Assembly (NCBI RefSeq): GCF_029633825.1
Contig: NZ_CP090641.1
Coordinates: forward strand, 2,170,001-2,234,000
DNA from: Burkholderia contaminans
Lineage (GTDB): Bacteria > Pseudomonadota > Gammaproteobacteria > Burkholderiales > Burkholderiaceae
DNA length: 64,000 nucleotides
Direction: 5' to 3'
Below, piece after piece: positions 8,570 through 18,714 of this stretch. Position 1 is the stretch's first letter; each line of letters begins with the position of its first letter. A program made the translations under genes and the position numbers. The notes below the pieces were generated by a model. It had not been told where the DNA came from and did no database searches. It saw only the letters and a program-made list of their open reading frames with translations.

Positions 8570-10042
8570 CTAGCGGCTAGCCGTCAGATTATGGGTGGCG
8601 GGTTCCCATCCACCGCCCAATGCCCGGTAGACGCCTACTGCGGCCCGCGCGGCGTCCGCGCGATTGGAGTCAAGCTCGTCTCTCGCGGAGAGCAACTGGC
8701 TGTCGGCGTCGAGAACGTCCGTCAACGTGATTGACCCTGCGCGATATGCCTGCTGAGACAAGTCGCGAGCTTTCGTCAGAGCCTCGATCTGGTCCTGGAT
8801 TTCCGCCAGACGAATCTGAGTCTGAGAAAGGGTAACGAGCGCATTCTCGACGTCCTCGGCAGCATGCAGCACGGACTGGCGATAGATAGCCAGGGCCTCT
8901 GCGTTAGCCCCCTTGGCTTGCTTTACTTCCGCATCCACTTTGCCGAAGTCGAATAGCCGCCAACGTAACGCCCCCCCGCCCACTGCCTGGAAGGCAGAAG
9001 CGCTGAACATGCGGTTGGTGCCAACGCTATCAAGACCGAGTGCGCCAGATAGCGAGATTTTCGGATAGTAGTCTGATATCGCTGCGCCAATGTGTTCATT
9101 TGAAGCAGCGAGCCTACGCTCTGCCGCGATGACGTCTGGTCGACGACGAAGCATGTCCGTAGGTGAGTTGTCGCGTGGTATCGGCGGCACGGCGGGAACG
9201 TCGTGCGGTGTCCCAAGCTCACTCGCATAAGTTCCCGGCTGTACCCCCATCAGGACGTCGAGGCGATTCAACTGCTTCTCCAGTCCGATGCGCAACGGAG
9301 GAACGGTGGCGAGCGCCCGCTTGAGCAATGCATCTGCTTGTGCCACCTCTCTTCCGGTTGCAGAACCGGCGTTGTATCGGTCACGGACGAGTTGCAGCAA
9401 CCGTCTGTCGGTCTCAATCTGGTCCTCCGCTACCCCGAGGCGGGCTTGATAACCGCGAATTTGCAGGTACGCGTCCGCGGCGTCCGCAGCTACGCTGATG
9501 CGTACGCCGGCCTGGTCGGCTTCTGCTGCCTGTGCTTCTTCGCGTGCTGCCGTGGCGTCGCGCCGCAACCCGCCAAACAGGTCGATTTCCCAACTGGCTG
9601 AAGGCCCCAACGTGTATTCGTGGCTCGTACGGGAGTAGCCTGGAAGGCTCGAGGCGAGCTTGCCTGTCGGACTCAATGTACTTTGGTGCTCTGCTGTTGC
9701 GGACCCGCCGAAATCAACCGTAGGCAGCAGGTCGGCGCCCGCGCCAGCCGCCGCCGCACGAGCTTGCTGTACCCTGGCGACGGATGCCACCAAATCAAGG
9801 TTCTGGGCGAGAGCGCGTTGCACAACCTGAACGAGCATGGGGTCATCGAAGGCGAGCCACCACTGGTCGAGCGACGGTCGTTGCCTGCTTTGAGAGTTCG
9901 GCGCTGCGGCGGTATTGTGAAAAGCCGTAAGTGCAGGCTCCGGTGCAACGTAATCAGGGCCCACTGCACAACCAGTTACCGCCAGCCCAAGCAACGCACT
10001 TGCGACATACGTTTTCGTCTTCAAGAAGGTCATGCGTTTCAT
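8570..10042 (-). CDS. RND efflux outer-membrane lipoprotein (OprM/NodT family)
   Basis: The 490-residue protein begins with a lipoprotein signal ending LAVTGC (Cys near residue 25). Two tandem OEP repeats follow, typical of TolC-like channels (VASVARVQQARAAAAGAGAD in the first, ALVTLSQTQIRLAEIQDQ in the second). It forms the outer-membrane duct of a tripartite pump. Its ATG overlaps the stop of the RND gene by 4 bp (ATGA), so the genes are translationally coupled. The gene order is fusion protein, pump, channel. Regulation is likely by the TetR protein encoded divergently at 14723. Confidence 0.95.
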   Translation of the reverse strand: MKRMTFLKTKTYVASALLGLAVTGCAVGPDYVAPEPALTAFHNTAAAPNSQSRQRPSLDQWWLAFDDPMLVQVVQRALAQNLDLVASVARVQQARAAAAGAGADLLPTVDFGGSATAEHQSTLSPTGKLASSLPGYSRTSHEYTLGPSASWEIDLFGGLRRDATAAREEAQAAEADQAGVRISVAADAADAYLQIRGYQARLGVAEDQIETDRRLLQLVRDRYNAGSATGREVAQADALLKRALATVPPLRIGLEKQLNRLDVLMGVQPGTYASELGTPHDVPAVPPIPRDNSPTDMLRRRPDVIAAERRLAASNEHIGAAISDYYPKISLSGALGLDSVGTNRMFSASAFQAVGGGALRWRLFDFGKVDAEVKQAKGANAEALAIYRQSVLHAAEDVENALVTLSQTQIRLAEIQDQIEALTKARDLSQQAYRAGSITLTDVLDADSQLLSARDELDSNRADAARAAVGVYRALGGGWEPATHNLTASR

Positions 10043-13000
10043 TTTGCGCTCCCGCCGGAAAACACACGACTCAATGCCTTCTTTGCGTCAGGATTGTTGA
10101 AATTCCGGATGAATGTATAGATTGCCGGCGTGAAGAGGAGTCCGAAGACAGTCACGCCTATCATGCCAAACAGAACCGCCGTTCCCAGCGATTGGCGCAT
10201 CTCCGCGCCGGCGCCGGTGGCGACAGCCAGCGGCGCTACTCCAAGAATGAACGCGAAAGATGTCATCAAGATTGGACGCAGGCGAGTCTTGGCGGCACTG
10301 ACCGCAGCATCTTCAGTGTCGTCGCCGTGGTGCTCTCGTTGACGCGCAAACTCGACAATCAGAATGGCGTTCTTTACTGCGAGTCCTACGAGGACGACGA
10401 AGCCGATTTGAGCAAGGATGTCGATTGGCATGCCTCGTACATGCAGCCCCGTCGACGATGCCAACAGGCACATCGGAACAATGAGCACGATGGCAAGCGG
10501 CATCTTCCAGCTTTCGTACTGGGCGGCGAGCACGAGAAATACACAAAGTGCGGCCGCTGCGAATATCGCCAGCGTCGGGGTATGCGGCAGTTGCTGCTGG
10601 TGGGCGAGGTCGGTCCATTCAAACGCAACGCCCGGCGGAAGAACTTGCCGTGCGAGTTCCTCCATCCGCTTCAGAGCTACGCCGGAAGCCACACCCGGCG
10701 CTGCGATGCCTTGCACTTCCGCTGCTGGGTAGAGGTTGTAGCGGGGCACACGATATGGGGTCGTCTTTTCACGCAGCGTAGCGACAGTGCCAACCGGCAC
10801 CATTTCTCCCGAGGCATTGCGAACCTTGAGGCGAAGAATATCTTCGGGCGATTGTCGGAATCGTGAGTCGCCTTGTGCGAAGACCTGAAAAGTCCGCCCG
10901 AGATAGTTGAAGTCGTTGACGTACTGCGAACCCATATAGAGTTGCAGCGTGGAGAAGACGTCTGTTGGCGTGAGGCCGACCTTTTCTGCTTTTACGCGGT
11001 CAATATCGGCGTAGAGCGAAGGAGCGCCCACGTTGAACAAGGTGAATGCACCCGCGAAGGCGGGGTCATTGTTGGCCGCTTTGACAAGCGCATTTGCTGC
11101 CTGCGCCAGGGCTTGCGGCCCTACACCGCCGCGGTCTTCCAGCATCAGCTTGAATCCACCGGGGCTTCCGAGCCCCTGCACCGGTGGTGGCTGGACGACG
11201 AGAACAAACGCGTCGTTGACGACCTTCAGACGCTCACGCAGCCGCCTGATCATCTCCGCCGCGTTGACGCCAGGAATGTGATGGCCATAGAGGGACGGCA
11301 ATCCGAGGTACACGGTTCCGGTGTTGGGCGCGTTCGTTCCTGTCGTCACGTCGAATCCAGTGAGCGGCGATGTGTGCTCGATTCCGGGAGTCGAGAGGAT
11401 GATGTCGTTGACCTCCTTCACGGCCTTGTCTGTTCGCTCCAGGCTGGAGCCCGGCGGCAACTGGACGAGCACCGCGAGGGTGCCTTGATCCTGTTCCGGG
11501 ATAAAGCCCGTGCTCATTCTGGAGAACTGGAAGCCCGTCAGGGAAATCAGCACGGCATACACGATGAGCACTACTGATGTTGCGCGAACGAAGCGTGATG
11601 TCATCCTTCCGTAGTTTGACGACAGCCACTCGAATGCGGCATTGAACCTACCAAAGCCGCCTTGTACGAGGTAATTGAATCGTCCTCGCGGTCCGGTATG
11701 CGAGTGAGATCCGGCGTGCGGCTTGAGAAGGATGGCGCACAGTGCGGGACTCAACGTAAGCGACACGAAGCACGAGATGATTGTCGATGCGGCGATTGTC
11801 GTGGCGAACTGCTTGAAGAACAGGCCCGAGATTCCAGTGATGAAAGCCGCCGGTACGAATACGGCGCACAGGGTGAGCGCGATGGCAATCAAAGCTTCCG
11901 ACACTTCGTCCATCGTCCGATGTGCTGCTTCACGCGGTGACATCCCCAGCCGCATGTTTCGCTCGACGTTTTCCACCACGACGATGGCATCATCGACCAC
12001 GATGCCGACCGCAAGGACGAGACCGAACAGCGAAAGATTGTTGATCGATATACCGCATGCCGCAAGGATGGTGAACGTCCCCATCAGCGAGACAGGAATT
12101 GCAACCACCGGGATGATTGTTGCCCGCCAGCTTTGGAGAAATATGAACACGACGCCGACGACGAGGAGAATCGCGATGAAGATCGTCTTGATGACCTCGT
12201 CAATCGACTGGCTCACAAACGTCGTCGGGTCGTAGACAATCTTGTAGTCCAGGCCCGGCGGAAAGCTCTTGCGGAGTTCCTTCATCTTGTCGAGCACTTC
12301 ATGCTCGACCGTGACCACGTTGGAACCTGGAATCGCATAGACCCAGGAAGACGCTGAAGGACTCTTGTCCGCATACGCCAGTGTTCCATAGTCCGACGAG
12401 CCCAGTTCGGCACGGCCGATATCACGAATGCGCGTCACATGGCCATCATTGTCCGACTTCACGATGATGTCTTCGAATTGCTCGGGGGTGGTGAGGCGTC
12501 CAAGCGCTTCGATACTGATTTGGTAGGCTCCACTGCCACGGACGGTAGGGTCATTGACCGTGCCTGCGGAGACCTGGGCGTTTTGCGCACGCAATGCTGC
12601 GAGAATTTGTGCCGCACTGATGTCACGGACTGCTGCTTTGTCAGGGTCAATCCAGATGCGCATCGCGAACTGGCGTTCTCCTGTCGTGGTGATGTCCGAT
12701 ACTCCCGGGAGCCGTGCAATTTCATCCTTCACGTGAAGAATCATGTAGTTTGAAATGTACTGCGCGTCGCGCGACCCGTCGGGTGAGTACGGATGAATGC
12801 CCAGCAACACCGCCGGGATAGTCTTCTTGACGGTTACCCCTTGTCGCTGAACTTCCTCCGGAAGGCGAGACAGCGTGTCCTGTACGCGATTCTCCGTGAG
12901 CATTTGAGCAACGTTCATGTCGGTACCCACCTTGAACGTCACGGTGATGCTCAGTGAGCCGTTGCTCGTTGATTGGCTACTGATGTAATCCATGTTTTCC

Positions 13001-13221
13001 ACACCGTTGATGGCCTGCTCGAGTGGCGTGGCAACGGTGCGGGCAATCGTGTCCGCTGATGCGCCGGGGTAGGCGGTCGTCACCTGGACTGTCGGCGGTA
13101 CGATGTTCGGGTACTGAGCCACGGGCAGAAAACTCAGCGTGACCAACCCGAAGAGCGTGATGAATATGCTCAGCACCGCCGCAAATCGGGGGTGGTCGAT
13201 GAAGAAGTGAGCGAGTTTCAT
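10039..13221 (-). CDS. RND multidrug efflux pump, inner-membrane subunit (HAE1, MexF-like)
   Basis: The protein of about 1060 residues begins MKLAHFFIDHPRFAAVLSI and has the full HAE1 layout: an N-terminal membrane helix, a large periplasmic loop (PVAQYPNIVPPTVQV, GVENMDYISSQS), TM helices 2-6 with GIVVDDAIVVVENVER (the proton-relay Asp pair region), a second periplasmic loop, and a C-terminal helix bundle (GLAVKNAILIVEFAR). It is full length for the family and couples proton influx to drug export. An upstream TTG start is possible, but the ATG at 13221 fits the family better. It is closest in flavour to MexF/OqxB pumps; exact substrates cannot be read from sequence. Confidence 0.95.
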   Translation of the reverse strand: MKLAHFFIDHPRFAAVLSIFITLFGLVTLSFLPVAQYPNIVPPTVQVTTAYPGASADTIARTVATPLEQAINGVENMDYISSQSTSNGSLSITVTFKVGTDMNVAQMLTENRVQDTLSRLPEEVQRQGVTVKKTIPAVLLGIHPYSPDGSRDAQYISNYMILHVKDEIARLPGVSDITTTGERQFAMRIWIDPDKAAVRDISAAQILAALRAQNAQVSAGTVNDPTVRGSGAYQISIEALGRLTTPEQFEDIIVKSDNDGHVTRIRDIGRAELGSSDYGTLAYADKSPSASSWVYAIPGSNVVTVEHEVLDKMKELRKSFPPGLDYKIVYDPTTFVSQSIDEVIKTIFIAILLVVGVVFIFLQSWRATIIPVVAIPVSLMGTFTILAACGISINNLSLFGLVLAVGIVVDDAIVVVENVERNMRLGMSPREAAHRTMDEVSEALIAIALTLCAVFVPAAFITGISGLFFKQFATTIAASTIISCFVSLTLSPALCAILLKPHAGSHSHTGPRGRFNYLVQGGFGRFNAAFEWLSSNYGRMTSRFVRATSVVLIVYAVLISLTGFQFSRMSTGFIPEQDQGTLAVLVQLPPGSSLERTDKAVKEVNDIILSTPGIEHTSPLTGFDVTTGTNAPNTGTVYLGLPSLYGHHIPGVNAAEMIRRLRERLKVVNDAFVLVVQPPPVQGLGSPGGFKLMLEDRGGVGPQALAQAANALVKAANNDPAFAGAFTLFNVGAPSLYADIDRVKAEKVGLTPTDVFSTLQLYMGSQYVNDFNYLGRTFQVFAQGDSRFRQSPEDILRLKVRNASGEMVPVGTVATLREKTTPYRVPRYNLYPAAEVQGIAAPGVASGVALKRMEELARQVLPPGVAFEWTDLAHQQQLPHTPTLAIFAAAALCVFLVLAAQYESWKMPLAIVLIVPMCLLASSTGLHVRGMPIDILAQIGFVVLVGLAVKNAILIVEFARQREHHGDDTEDAAVSAAKTRLRPILMTSFAFILGVAPLAVATGAGAEMRQSLGTAVLFGMIGVTVFGLLFTPAIYTFIRNFNNPDAKKALSRVFSGGSAK

Positions 13222-13235
13222 GATTGGAACCGTCC

Positions 13236-14468
13236 TCAACCTTGGTCGGCTATCGCAATTGCGCCTGCGTGGGGCGTCACTTTCGCCCCCGGGCGGGCGG
13301 TAGCCAGTCCGTCGATGATTACCTTGTCGGTCGGAGTGAGCCCCGAGCGAATGACGCGCAGGCCATCGCGGAGGTCTCCGAGTTGCACGGGCTTCGGCGT
13401 AACGACGTTGTCGGGGCCTACGGTCAGGACGACGTGTTCAGACTGGTCCTGCAGCACCGCGGCATCCGGCACAAGCAAAGCGGACTGCGGAGTGCTGATG
13501 GCCAGGCGCGCGCGAGCGAAGCCACCGGGAGTGAGCAGCAGGTCGTTGTTGGGGACAATTGCGCGGGCGTGAATTGTTCCGCTCGAGCGGTCGAGCGCGT
13601 TGTCTACAAAGTCGAGGGTGCCTTGCCGCGTGTACTTGACTTCATCGCTGAGAGAGATGTCGACGCTGTTCGCGGCACTGTTGCGCTGTTTCGCTCGTTC
13701 CCGCATGAACGCCATGTAGTCACCCTCGCTCATGTCGAAATCGAGGTACATCGGGTCTAACGAGACGAGCGTTGCCAGCAACGTCGTCGGGCTGCTTGCC
13801 GCGCGGCTGCCGGCGATAAGATTGCCGACCGACACTTGGTGGTTACCCATTCGACCGGTGAACGGTGCGGTGACACGACAGTGGTCCAGGTCAAACTGCG
13901 CGTCTCGTACGAGTGCGGTCGCGTTCTCTACCGCAGCGGCTGCGGCCATCTTTTCAGCGGTCCGTTGTTCGACATTCTCAGCAGTTCCCGCATCTGTGCC
14001 CTTGAGGACTTCTGCTCGGGCCAATTCGCGCGTTGCCAGTTCCAGCCGGGCCTTGGAGCTGTCGAGCTGGGCATGCGCTTCGCGCAGCTTGATCTGGTAC
14101 GGAACCGGGTCAATCTCGAACAGCAGGTCTCCCTTATGAACAATCGCACCGTCCACGAAGTGGATGCCAGTCAGCGCGCCACCGACCTGTGCGCGGATTT
14201 CAACGCGCTGGACGGCAGAAAACTGACCGAGAAAATTCAGGCGCGTATCGATGGCTCGCTGTAAGGGAGTGCTCACCGCAACAGCCGGACCGGACGGAGC
14301 GACTACTTTTGTAGTCTTCGACTGTTCGTTCGCATGCATGGCCGTCGCGCCGGCCGCCAGGAAGACCAGGACGACGGCCGCAGCACCGACCCTGGCCCGT
14401 AGACGAGGCTTGTGCGACTTGCCGACAGCCGCGGAATTAGGTTCGGACCGTTCAGAATTCTCGTTCAT
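13236..14468 (-). CDS. RND efflux periplasmic membrane-fusion protein (MexE-like)
   Basis: The 410-residue protein starts MNENSERSEPNS (GAGGA five bases upstream). A single N-terminal membrane anchor (ARVGAAAVVLVFLAAGATA) is followed by a lipoyl/beta-barrel pattern (VEIRAQVGGALTGIHFVDGA, a helical hairpin rich in Ala/Glu, then VTAPFTGRMG). It bridges pump and channel. No lipobox is visible, so anchoring is by the N-terminal helix. It is the first gene of the three-gene pump operon, and the intergenic region ahead of it carries TetR-type repeats. Confidence 0.94.
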   Translation of the reverse strand: MNENSERSEPNSAAVGKSHKPRLRARVGAAAVVLVFLAAGATAMHANEQSKTTKVVAPSGPAVAVSTPLQRAIDTRLNFLGQFSAVQRVEIRAQVGGALTGIHFVDGAIVHKGDLLFEIDPVPYQIKLREAHAQLDSSKARLELATRELARAEVLKGTDAGTAENVEQRTAEKMAAAAAVENATALVRDAQFDLDHCRVTAPFTGRMGNHQVSVGNLIAGSRAASSPTTLLATLVSLDPMYLDFDMSEGDYMAFMRERAKQRNSAANSVDISLSDEVKYTRQGTLDFVDNALDRSSGTIHARAIVPNNDLLLTPGGFARARLAISTPQSALLVPDAAVLQDQSEHVVLTVGPDNVVTPKPVQLGDLRDGLRVIRSGLTPTDKVIIDGLATARPGAKVTPHAGAIAIADQG

Positions 14469-14562
14469 CGTATTCCTCAATCAAGCTGCGGGACGTATGC
14501 ACCGCTGGATGAGAGACACAGCGCTGCGCTGTCAGCTGTCACGGCCGAGCTGCTGCTCGATA

Positions 14563-14648
14563 CGTTTAGCTGATGAGTTGATACTAAACGCCGTAAAGGT
14601 AATCCTCATCATCTAAAAAGTCAAATTTAGATAAAACTCATCATCTAA
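14563..14648. promoter_or_regulatory. Divergent promoter region with TetR-type repeats
   Basis: Three symmetric or repeated elements sit between the efflux operon and tetR. CTCATCATCTAA occurs twice in direct orientation (14605-14616 and 14637-14648). ATCTAAA-N8-TTTAGAT is a perfect dyad at 14611-14632. CGTTTAG-N14-CTAAACG spans 14563-14590. The CATCTA core matches the arms in front of the other tetR gene (4926-4945). This is probably the control region of both pump and regulator. Confidence 0.65.
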
Positions 14649-14722
14649 GTTGCTATCATGGCGGTAGTGAGGGGCCGCGCCCGGAGGGGGCGGTTGAGGC
14701 GATTCGACGGAGGAAGGAGCAA

Positions 14723-15328
14723 ATGAAGCGGTCTAAGGCAGATACAGCGGCGACGCGGGCGCGGGTTGTCGAGGTGGCGGCGCAGACCTTTGCACGGAAC
14801 GGAATTCGCGCGACGGGCGTAGCGGAAATCATGGCTGCCGCAGGGCTCACTCACGGTGCGTTCTATCGTCACTTCGAATCGAAGGAACAGCTCGTGGCTG
14901 AAGCGTGCGCGGTCACACTCGAATCTTTAGTCGGGTCGGCTGAGTCTGTTGCCAGTCAAGAGCAGGGGCGTTTCCTGTCGCACCTGGAGAGCTTCTTGAC
15001 CTCTGACTGTAACGAGGGGGGACTGGCTGGCTGCCCATTCGTGGCAATGGGTAGCGAGCTTGCGCGCGCAGATGCCGAGACGCGCGGGATAGCGACCAAG
15101 GGCTTCCGCAATCTTGTCGACCTGATTGCGACGCGCTATTCGCACATGGATGGTGAGTCGGCACGCGCTGCCGCGATTTATACACTGACGACAATGATTG
15201 GAGCGGTCACGATGTCGCGCATAGTGGACGATCCGGAGTTGTCGAATCAAATCATAGAAACGGCGAAAGCCCATCTGGTCGATGTACAGACGGGGCCAGG
15301 CCAGGACGAGCACCGTCGCACGGCATAG
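14723..15328 (+). CDS. TetR/AcrR-family regulator of the efflux operon
   Basis: The 201-residue protein has an N-terminal TetR helix-turn-helix with recognition segment AGLTHGAFYRHFESK, and a C-terminal domain with LAGCPFVAMGSELARAD, which closely parallels the TetR protein at 4317-4895. AGGAG four bases before the ATG sets the start. It is transcribed divergently from the RND operon across a 250-bp region holding repeated CATCTA elements, the standard arrangement for an autorepressed local efflux repressor. The two TetR proteins may cross-regulate because their DNA-reading helices differ by essentially one residue. Confidence 0.92.
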   Translation: MKRSKADTAATRARVVEVAAQTFARNGIRATGVAEIMAAAGLTHGAFYRHFESKEQLVAEACAVTLESLVGSAESVASQEQGRFLSHLESFLTSDCNEGGLAGCPFVAMGSELARADAETRGIATKGFRNLVDLIATRYSHMDGESARAAAIYTLTTMIGAVTMSRIVDDPELSNQIIETAKAHLVDVQTGPGQDEHRRTA

Positions 15329-15450
15329 CGGCTCCCAGTAATAGCGCTTTATGCTTGAGTCGATTTGCATGAGGGCCCCGCACTCGAGTTGCAAAGGATT
15401 TGCGTCAGTTGTCGGGTTGCAATCAACCTGACGTGAGGTGATTCACTAAA

Positions 15451-17160
15451 CTAGCGATGGATTCGGCTATGAGCCGTCGTCTGCTGGGTGAGGCAAGTTT
15501 CCCGGGCCCTGTTGAGCATTTGGGTTAGATCGTCACGATCAGGGCGCGTCGCAAGAATTTTTAGCGCCCGTTCTATTTGCTCCAAGCATTCACTCGCCAT
15601 CGAAGCGCGCATCAAAACTGCCGTGCTCGCAAGTACCAAATCGACGGCCATGGCAATGTCCCCACCGGGTGCGAATCCCCAATTGACCGCCGCTCTTAAG
15701 TCGTCAAGGAAAGAAGTTCCACCATCTGGTGAGCCTGCTGATGGCAGCATTGCGCTGCCAGGTACTGTTTCGTTCAGGGCCGCAAGCACGTATCGCGCAT
15801 GAAGTCGCGCGAAAACGGGGTAATCACTACGGTCACGAAGCTTGAGTTGCGCATACATGCGCACCGATTCGAGCAATTCAAATACTCTTCTCGTCTCATA
15901 TATCCGTACGCCGATCAGCGATTTCTTCTCGAGGTCCAGAATGCTGGTGAGCACATCCTGAGCGCTAACGGCATCGTCCGCGGCAATGTGCTGTGCCGCA
16001 TCCAGAGTGAACTGGCCTGAAAAAAGGCTTAGGCGTTCCAGAACTACCTTCTGCTTTTCGTCAAGCAGTTCGTAGCTCCAGTCGAGGCTGGCCAACAATG
16101 TTCGATGGCGCGCTACCGCTGTTCGTGTTCCACGCGTAAGAAGCGCGAAGCGGTCGTCAAGTTGTTCTGCGACACCGCCAAGTCCGAGTGCCGGGACACA
16201 TGCGGATGCCAACTCGAGCGCGAGGGGAATGCCGTCGAGCCGCTGACATATTTCAATCGCAGCGGGGAGGTCCGCTTCCTTTATCGCTGAAGAAATGTAG
16301 TGTTCAAGTATTTGTATCGAACCCAAAGAGCGCGCGTTGGCAAGATTTTGACGTGTCGGAACTTCGCACGGGGCCACTCTGAACACGTACTCACCGTTTA
16401 TACGAAGCGTTTCTCGGCTGGTTGCAATGATGGTGAGGGAGGGCGCAACGTTTAGAAAGCGCTCTATCGCATGGGCGACACTATCGATGAGGTGTTCACA
16501 ACTATCCAGTATCAGTAGCTGTGGGTGCGGGCGGAAATCCCGCTCGATGCCCTCGAATAGCTGTGTTGTGGCTTCCGATATCGAGCCGAGGTCCGAATAC
16601 AAGACACCACCCGCATACTTTGAGGTCAAATTTCGGGCAATCTCGAATGCGAGCTTGGTTTTTCCCACTCCGCCTGGACCTACGAAAGTGACGATGCGAT
16701 GACTTTCGACCATCGCAGTAGCTGCGGCTAGCTCGCGCGCTCTGCCAATCAATTTCGATGCCGGAGGTGGCACCGAGCGCCTCCCGGAAACTGCGCGATG
16801 CAAAGCGGGTTGCGCGAGCCCGAAGAAGTTCGCATCTACCGGTGTTATCTCCGCGACGAACTGATAGCCGAACCCTTCGATTGTCGCAATTGCGTCTCGA
16901 TCGTCTCCCAGCGCTCTCCGAATGACTGATATCCGCGCTTCTACCGTATTTCCCTCGATGACCCGGCCCACCCAGACGTTCGCTTGCAGCGTGTCCCGGC
17001 TGACAGGCATGCCGCGCGCTTCCACCAGCGCTATCAATAGGTCGAAGGCGCGTCCGCCAATCTCAACCCGCGTACCTGCATGTGTCAGTTCGCGGCGCGA
17101 GCGCACCACCACGGTTTGGCCGAAGGAGAATGCCTCTGGAAGGTCCGACGGTACGGTCAT
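15451..17160 (-). CDS. Winged-helix / NB-ARC ATPase transcriptional regulator
   Basis: The 569-residue protein begins MTVPSDLPEAFSFGQTVVVR; a TTG four codons earlier is less likely. It has an OmpR-type winged helix (~10-105, ending IEGFGYQFVAEI), a P-loop GPGGVGKTKLA at ~160, Walker B-like LLILDSCEHLID, the ATSRETLR motif, DGIPLALELA, and a helical domain LASLDWSYELLDEKQKVVLERLS. The roughly 100 residues after the ATPase/arm region lack an obvious further domain. It is divergent from the Tat-exported hydrolase gene at 17672, the best candidate target. It is the longest complete member of the three in this window. Confidence 0.87.
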   Translation of the reverse strand: MTVPSDLPEAFSFGQTVVVRSRRELTHAGTRVEIGGRAFDLLIALVEARGMPVSRDTLQANVWVGRVIEGNTVEARISVIRRALGDDRDAIATIEGFGYQFVAEITPVDANFFGLAQPALHRAVSGRRSVPPPASKLIGRARELAAATAMVESHRIVTFVGPGGVGKTKLAFEIARNLTSKYAGGVLYSDLGSISEATTQLFEGIERDFRPHPQLLILDSCEHLIDSVAHAIERFLNVAPSLTIIATSRETLRINGEYVFRVAPCEVPTRQNLANARSLGSIQILEHYISSAIKEADLPAAIEICQRLDGIPLALELASACVPALGLGGVAEQLDDRFALLTRGTRTAVARHRTLLASLDWSYELLDEKQKVVLERLSLFSGQFTLDAAQHIAADDAVSAQDVLTSILDLEKKSLIGVRIYETRRVFELLESVRMYAQLKLRDRSDYPVFARLHARYVLAALNETVPGSAMLPSAGSPDGGTSFLDDLRAAVNWGFAPGGDIAMAVDLVLASTAVLMRASMASECLEQIERALKILATRPDRDDLTQMLNRARETCLTQQTTAHSRIHR

Positions 17161-17671
17161 AGCGTCACTCAACTTTGGGTCGTGCAGAGCTGGCTACGAT
17201 GCATTGGCGGAGACCAATGAGCTGGCCGACCATTGCTGTCTGCTGTCCTTATCAATCGCTCTTCCATCGTAGCTCACATCGTCGGCTGTCTGCCTGATTT
17301 AATGCCGTGCCCGTCTGAATTCTCGGCGTCAACCCGACATAGTCGAATTTGCATGGTGGGTCGTGCCCAGACCATCGAAAACCGACTTCGCGCCGGCGAC
17401 GCGGGCAAGGTCGGCAGGGCCTATAGCGACCAACTTGCCGACCTCCGGGCAAGGCCGAATTACAGGTGCTACTCGACAGGCATCGAATCTCGATACTGAT
17501 TGCAGCGTTTTCAGGTCCGGTAAGACCAGCAGAAGGACAGAGCCGGTGGCACTGGGTATCGTCGAATGGCTGCAAACAGCGCGCGCGGCTGCCGCGCCTT
17601 TGCCGCTAACCAATGGTGGGCTTACCAGGCGCTACGGCTCATTCTCTCTGAACGACACAGGTGACGAAAAA
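17161..17671. other. Divergent intergenic region
   Basis: About 510 bp separate the winged-helix regulator from the Tat-signal hydrolase. No supported gene or strong dyad was found. Promoters for both flanking genes and a binding site for the regulator are expected here. AGGTGA just before 17672 is the hydrolase ribosome binding site. Confidence 0.4.
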
Positions 17672-18649
17672 ATGGAAAACTTTGTTGTTGGAACCAGGAC
17701 TTCTACATCCTTGCCTCGACGTGGGTTCCTGAAGGCAATCGGAACGGCCGTAGCCGCCAGCGCGTTGCCTGTAACGGTGGCAAAAGCGGCGCAGGCATTG
17801 ACGGCTTCGTATCCCGCGAGCGACTCGAAAACCATCAGGATGAAGGACGGCACCACACTCTTCTATAAGGATTGGGGAAGCGGTCAGCCGATAGTGTTCC
17901 ATCATGGATGGCCCCTTTCCGCTGACGACTGGGATGCACAGATGCTGTTTTTCCTCGCCCACGGATACCGGGTGATTGCCCACGATCGACGCGGACACGG
18001 GCGTTCGACGCAAACGCTGAGCGGCAACGAGATGGACACTTATGCTGCAGACGTTGCGGCGCTGACTACAGCGTTGAATTTGAGGAACGCGATACATATC
18101 GGGCATTCGACCGGAGGCGGCGAGGTCACCCGTTACGTGGCCCAGCACGGCAAGGGCCGGGTGGCGAAGGCCGTCCTCATCGGCGCTGTTCCGCCCATTA
18201 TGGTAAAGAGCGAGTCGAATCCGAACGGAACGCCGGTCGAGGTCTTCGACTCTTTCCGAAGCGCGCTTCTGGCCAATCGAGCCCAATTGTATCGCGATGT
18301 ACCTTCTGGTCCGTTCTACGGCTTCAATCGCGCCGGAGCGAAGGTCTCGCAGGGCCTGATCGACAATTGGTTCAGGCAAGGGATGATGGGGGGCGCCAAA
18401 GCTCAGTACGACTGTATCAAGGCATTTTCCGAGACCGACTTTACAGCCGACCTCAGACGGATTGAAGTTCCCACGCTGGTCATGCATGGCGACGACGATC
18501 AGGTCGTACCCATCGCTGATTCCGCATTGCTTTCATCGAAGTTGCTGCCGAACGCGACGCTCAAAGTGTATCCCGGGTTTCCGCACGGGATGGCATCGAC
18601 GAATCCCGACCAAATCAATGCGGACCTGCTTCAGTTCATCAAGGCTTGA
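17672..18649 (+). CDS. Tat-exported alpha/beta hydrolase, non-heme haloperoxidase/perhydrolase type
   Basis: The 325-residue protein has a Tat signal at residues ~13-40 ([11 protein letters not shown] followed by an Ala-rich stretch, cleavage likely near AKAAQA). The mature part is a complete alpha/beta hydrolase: [15 protein letters not shown] (oxyanion region), [15 protein letters not shown] (nucleophile Ser), GDDDQVVP (acid Asp) and GFPHGM (base His). This is the cofactor-free chloroperoxidase/perhydrolase subgroup. AGGTGA seven bases before the ATG supports this start over longer frames. A cytoplasmic paralogue lacking the signal lies at 23135-23971. Family knowledge suggests an esterase that can make peracids from H2O2. 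Confidence 0.87.
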   Translation: MENFVVGTRTSTSLPRRGFLKAIGTAVAASALPVTVAKAAQALTASYPASDSKTIRMKDGTTLFYKDWGSGQPIVFHHGWPLSADDWDAQMLFFLAHGYRVIAHDRRGHGRSTQTLSGNEMDTYAADVAALTTALNLRNAIHIGHSTGGGEVTRYVAQHGKGRVAKAVLIGAVPPIMVKSESNPNGTPVEVFDSFRSALLANRAQLYRDVPSGPFYGFNRAGAKVSQGLIDNWFRQGMMGGAKAQYDCIKAFSETDFTADLRRIEVPTLVMHGDDDQVVPIADSALLSSKLLPNATLKVYPGFPHGMASTNPDQINADLLQFIKA

Positions 18650-18714
18650 TGCGTGCCCCGGCACCGTCGTCCGAACGTGGCGAGGACGGTGCTGTCGGTT
18701 GCTTGAATGCCGTC

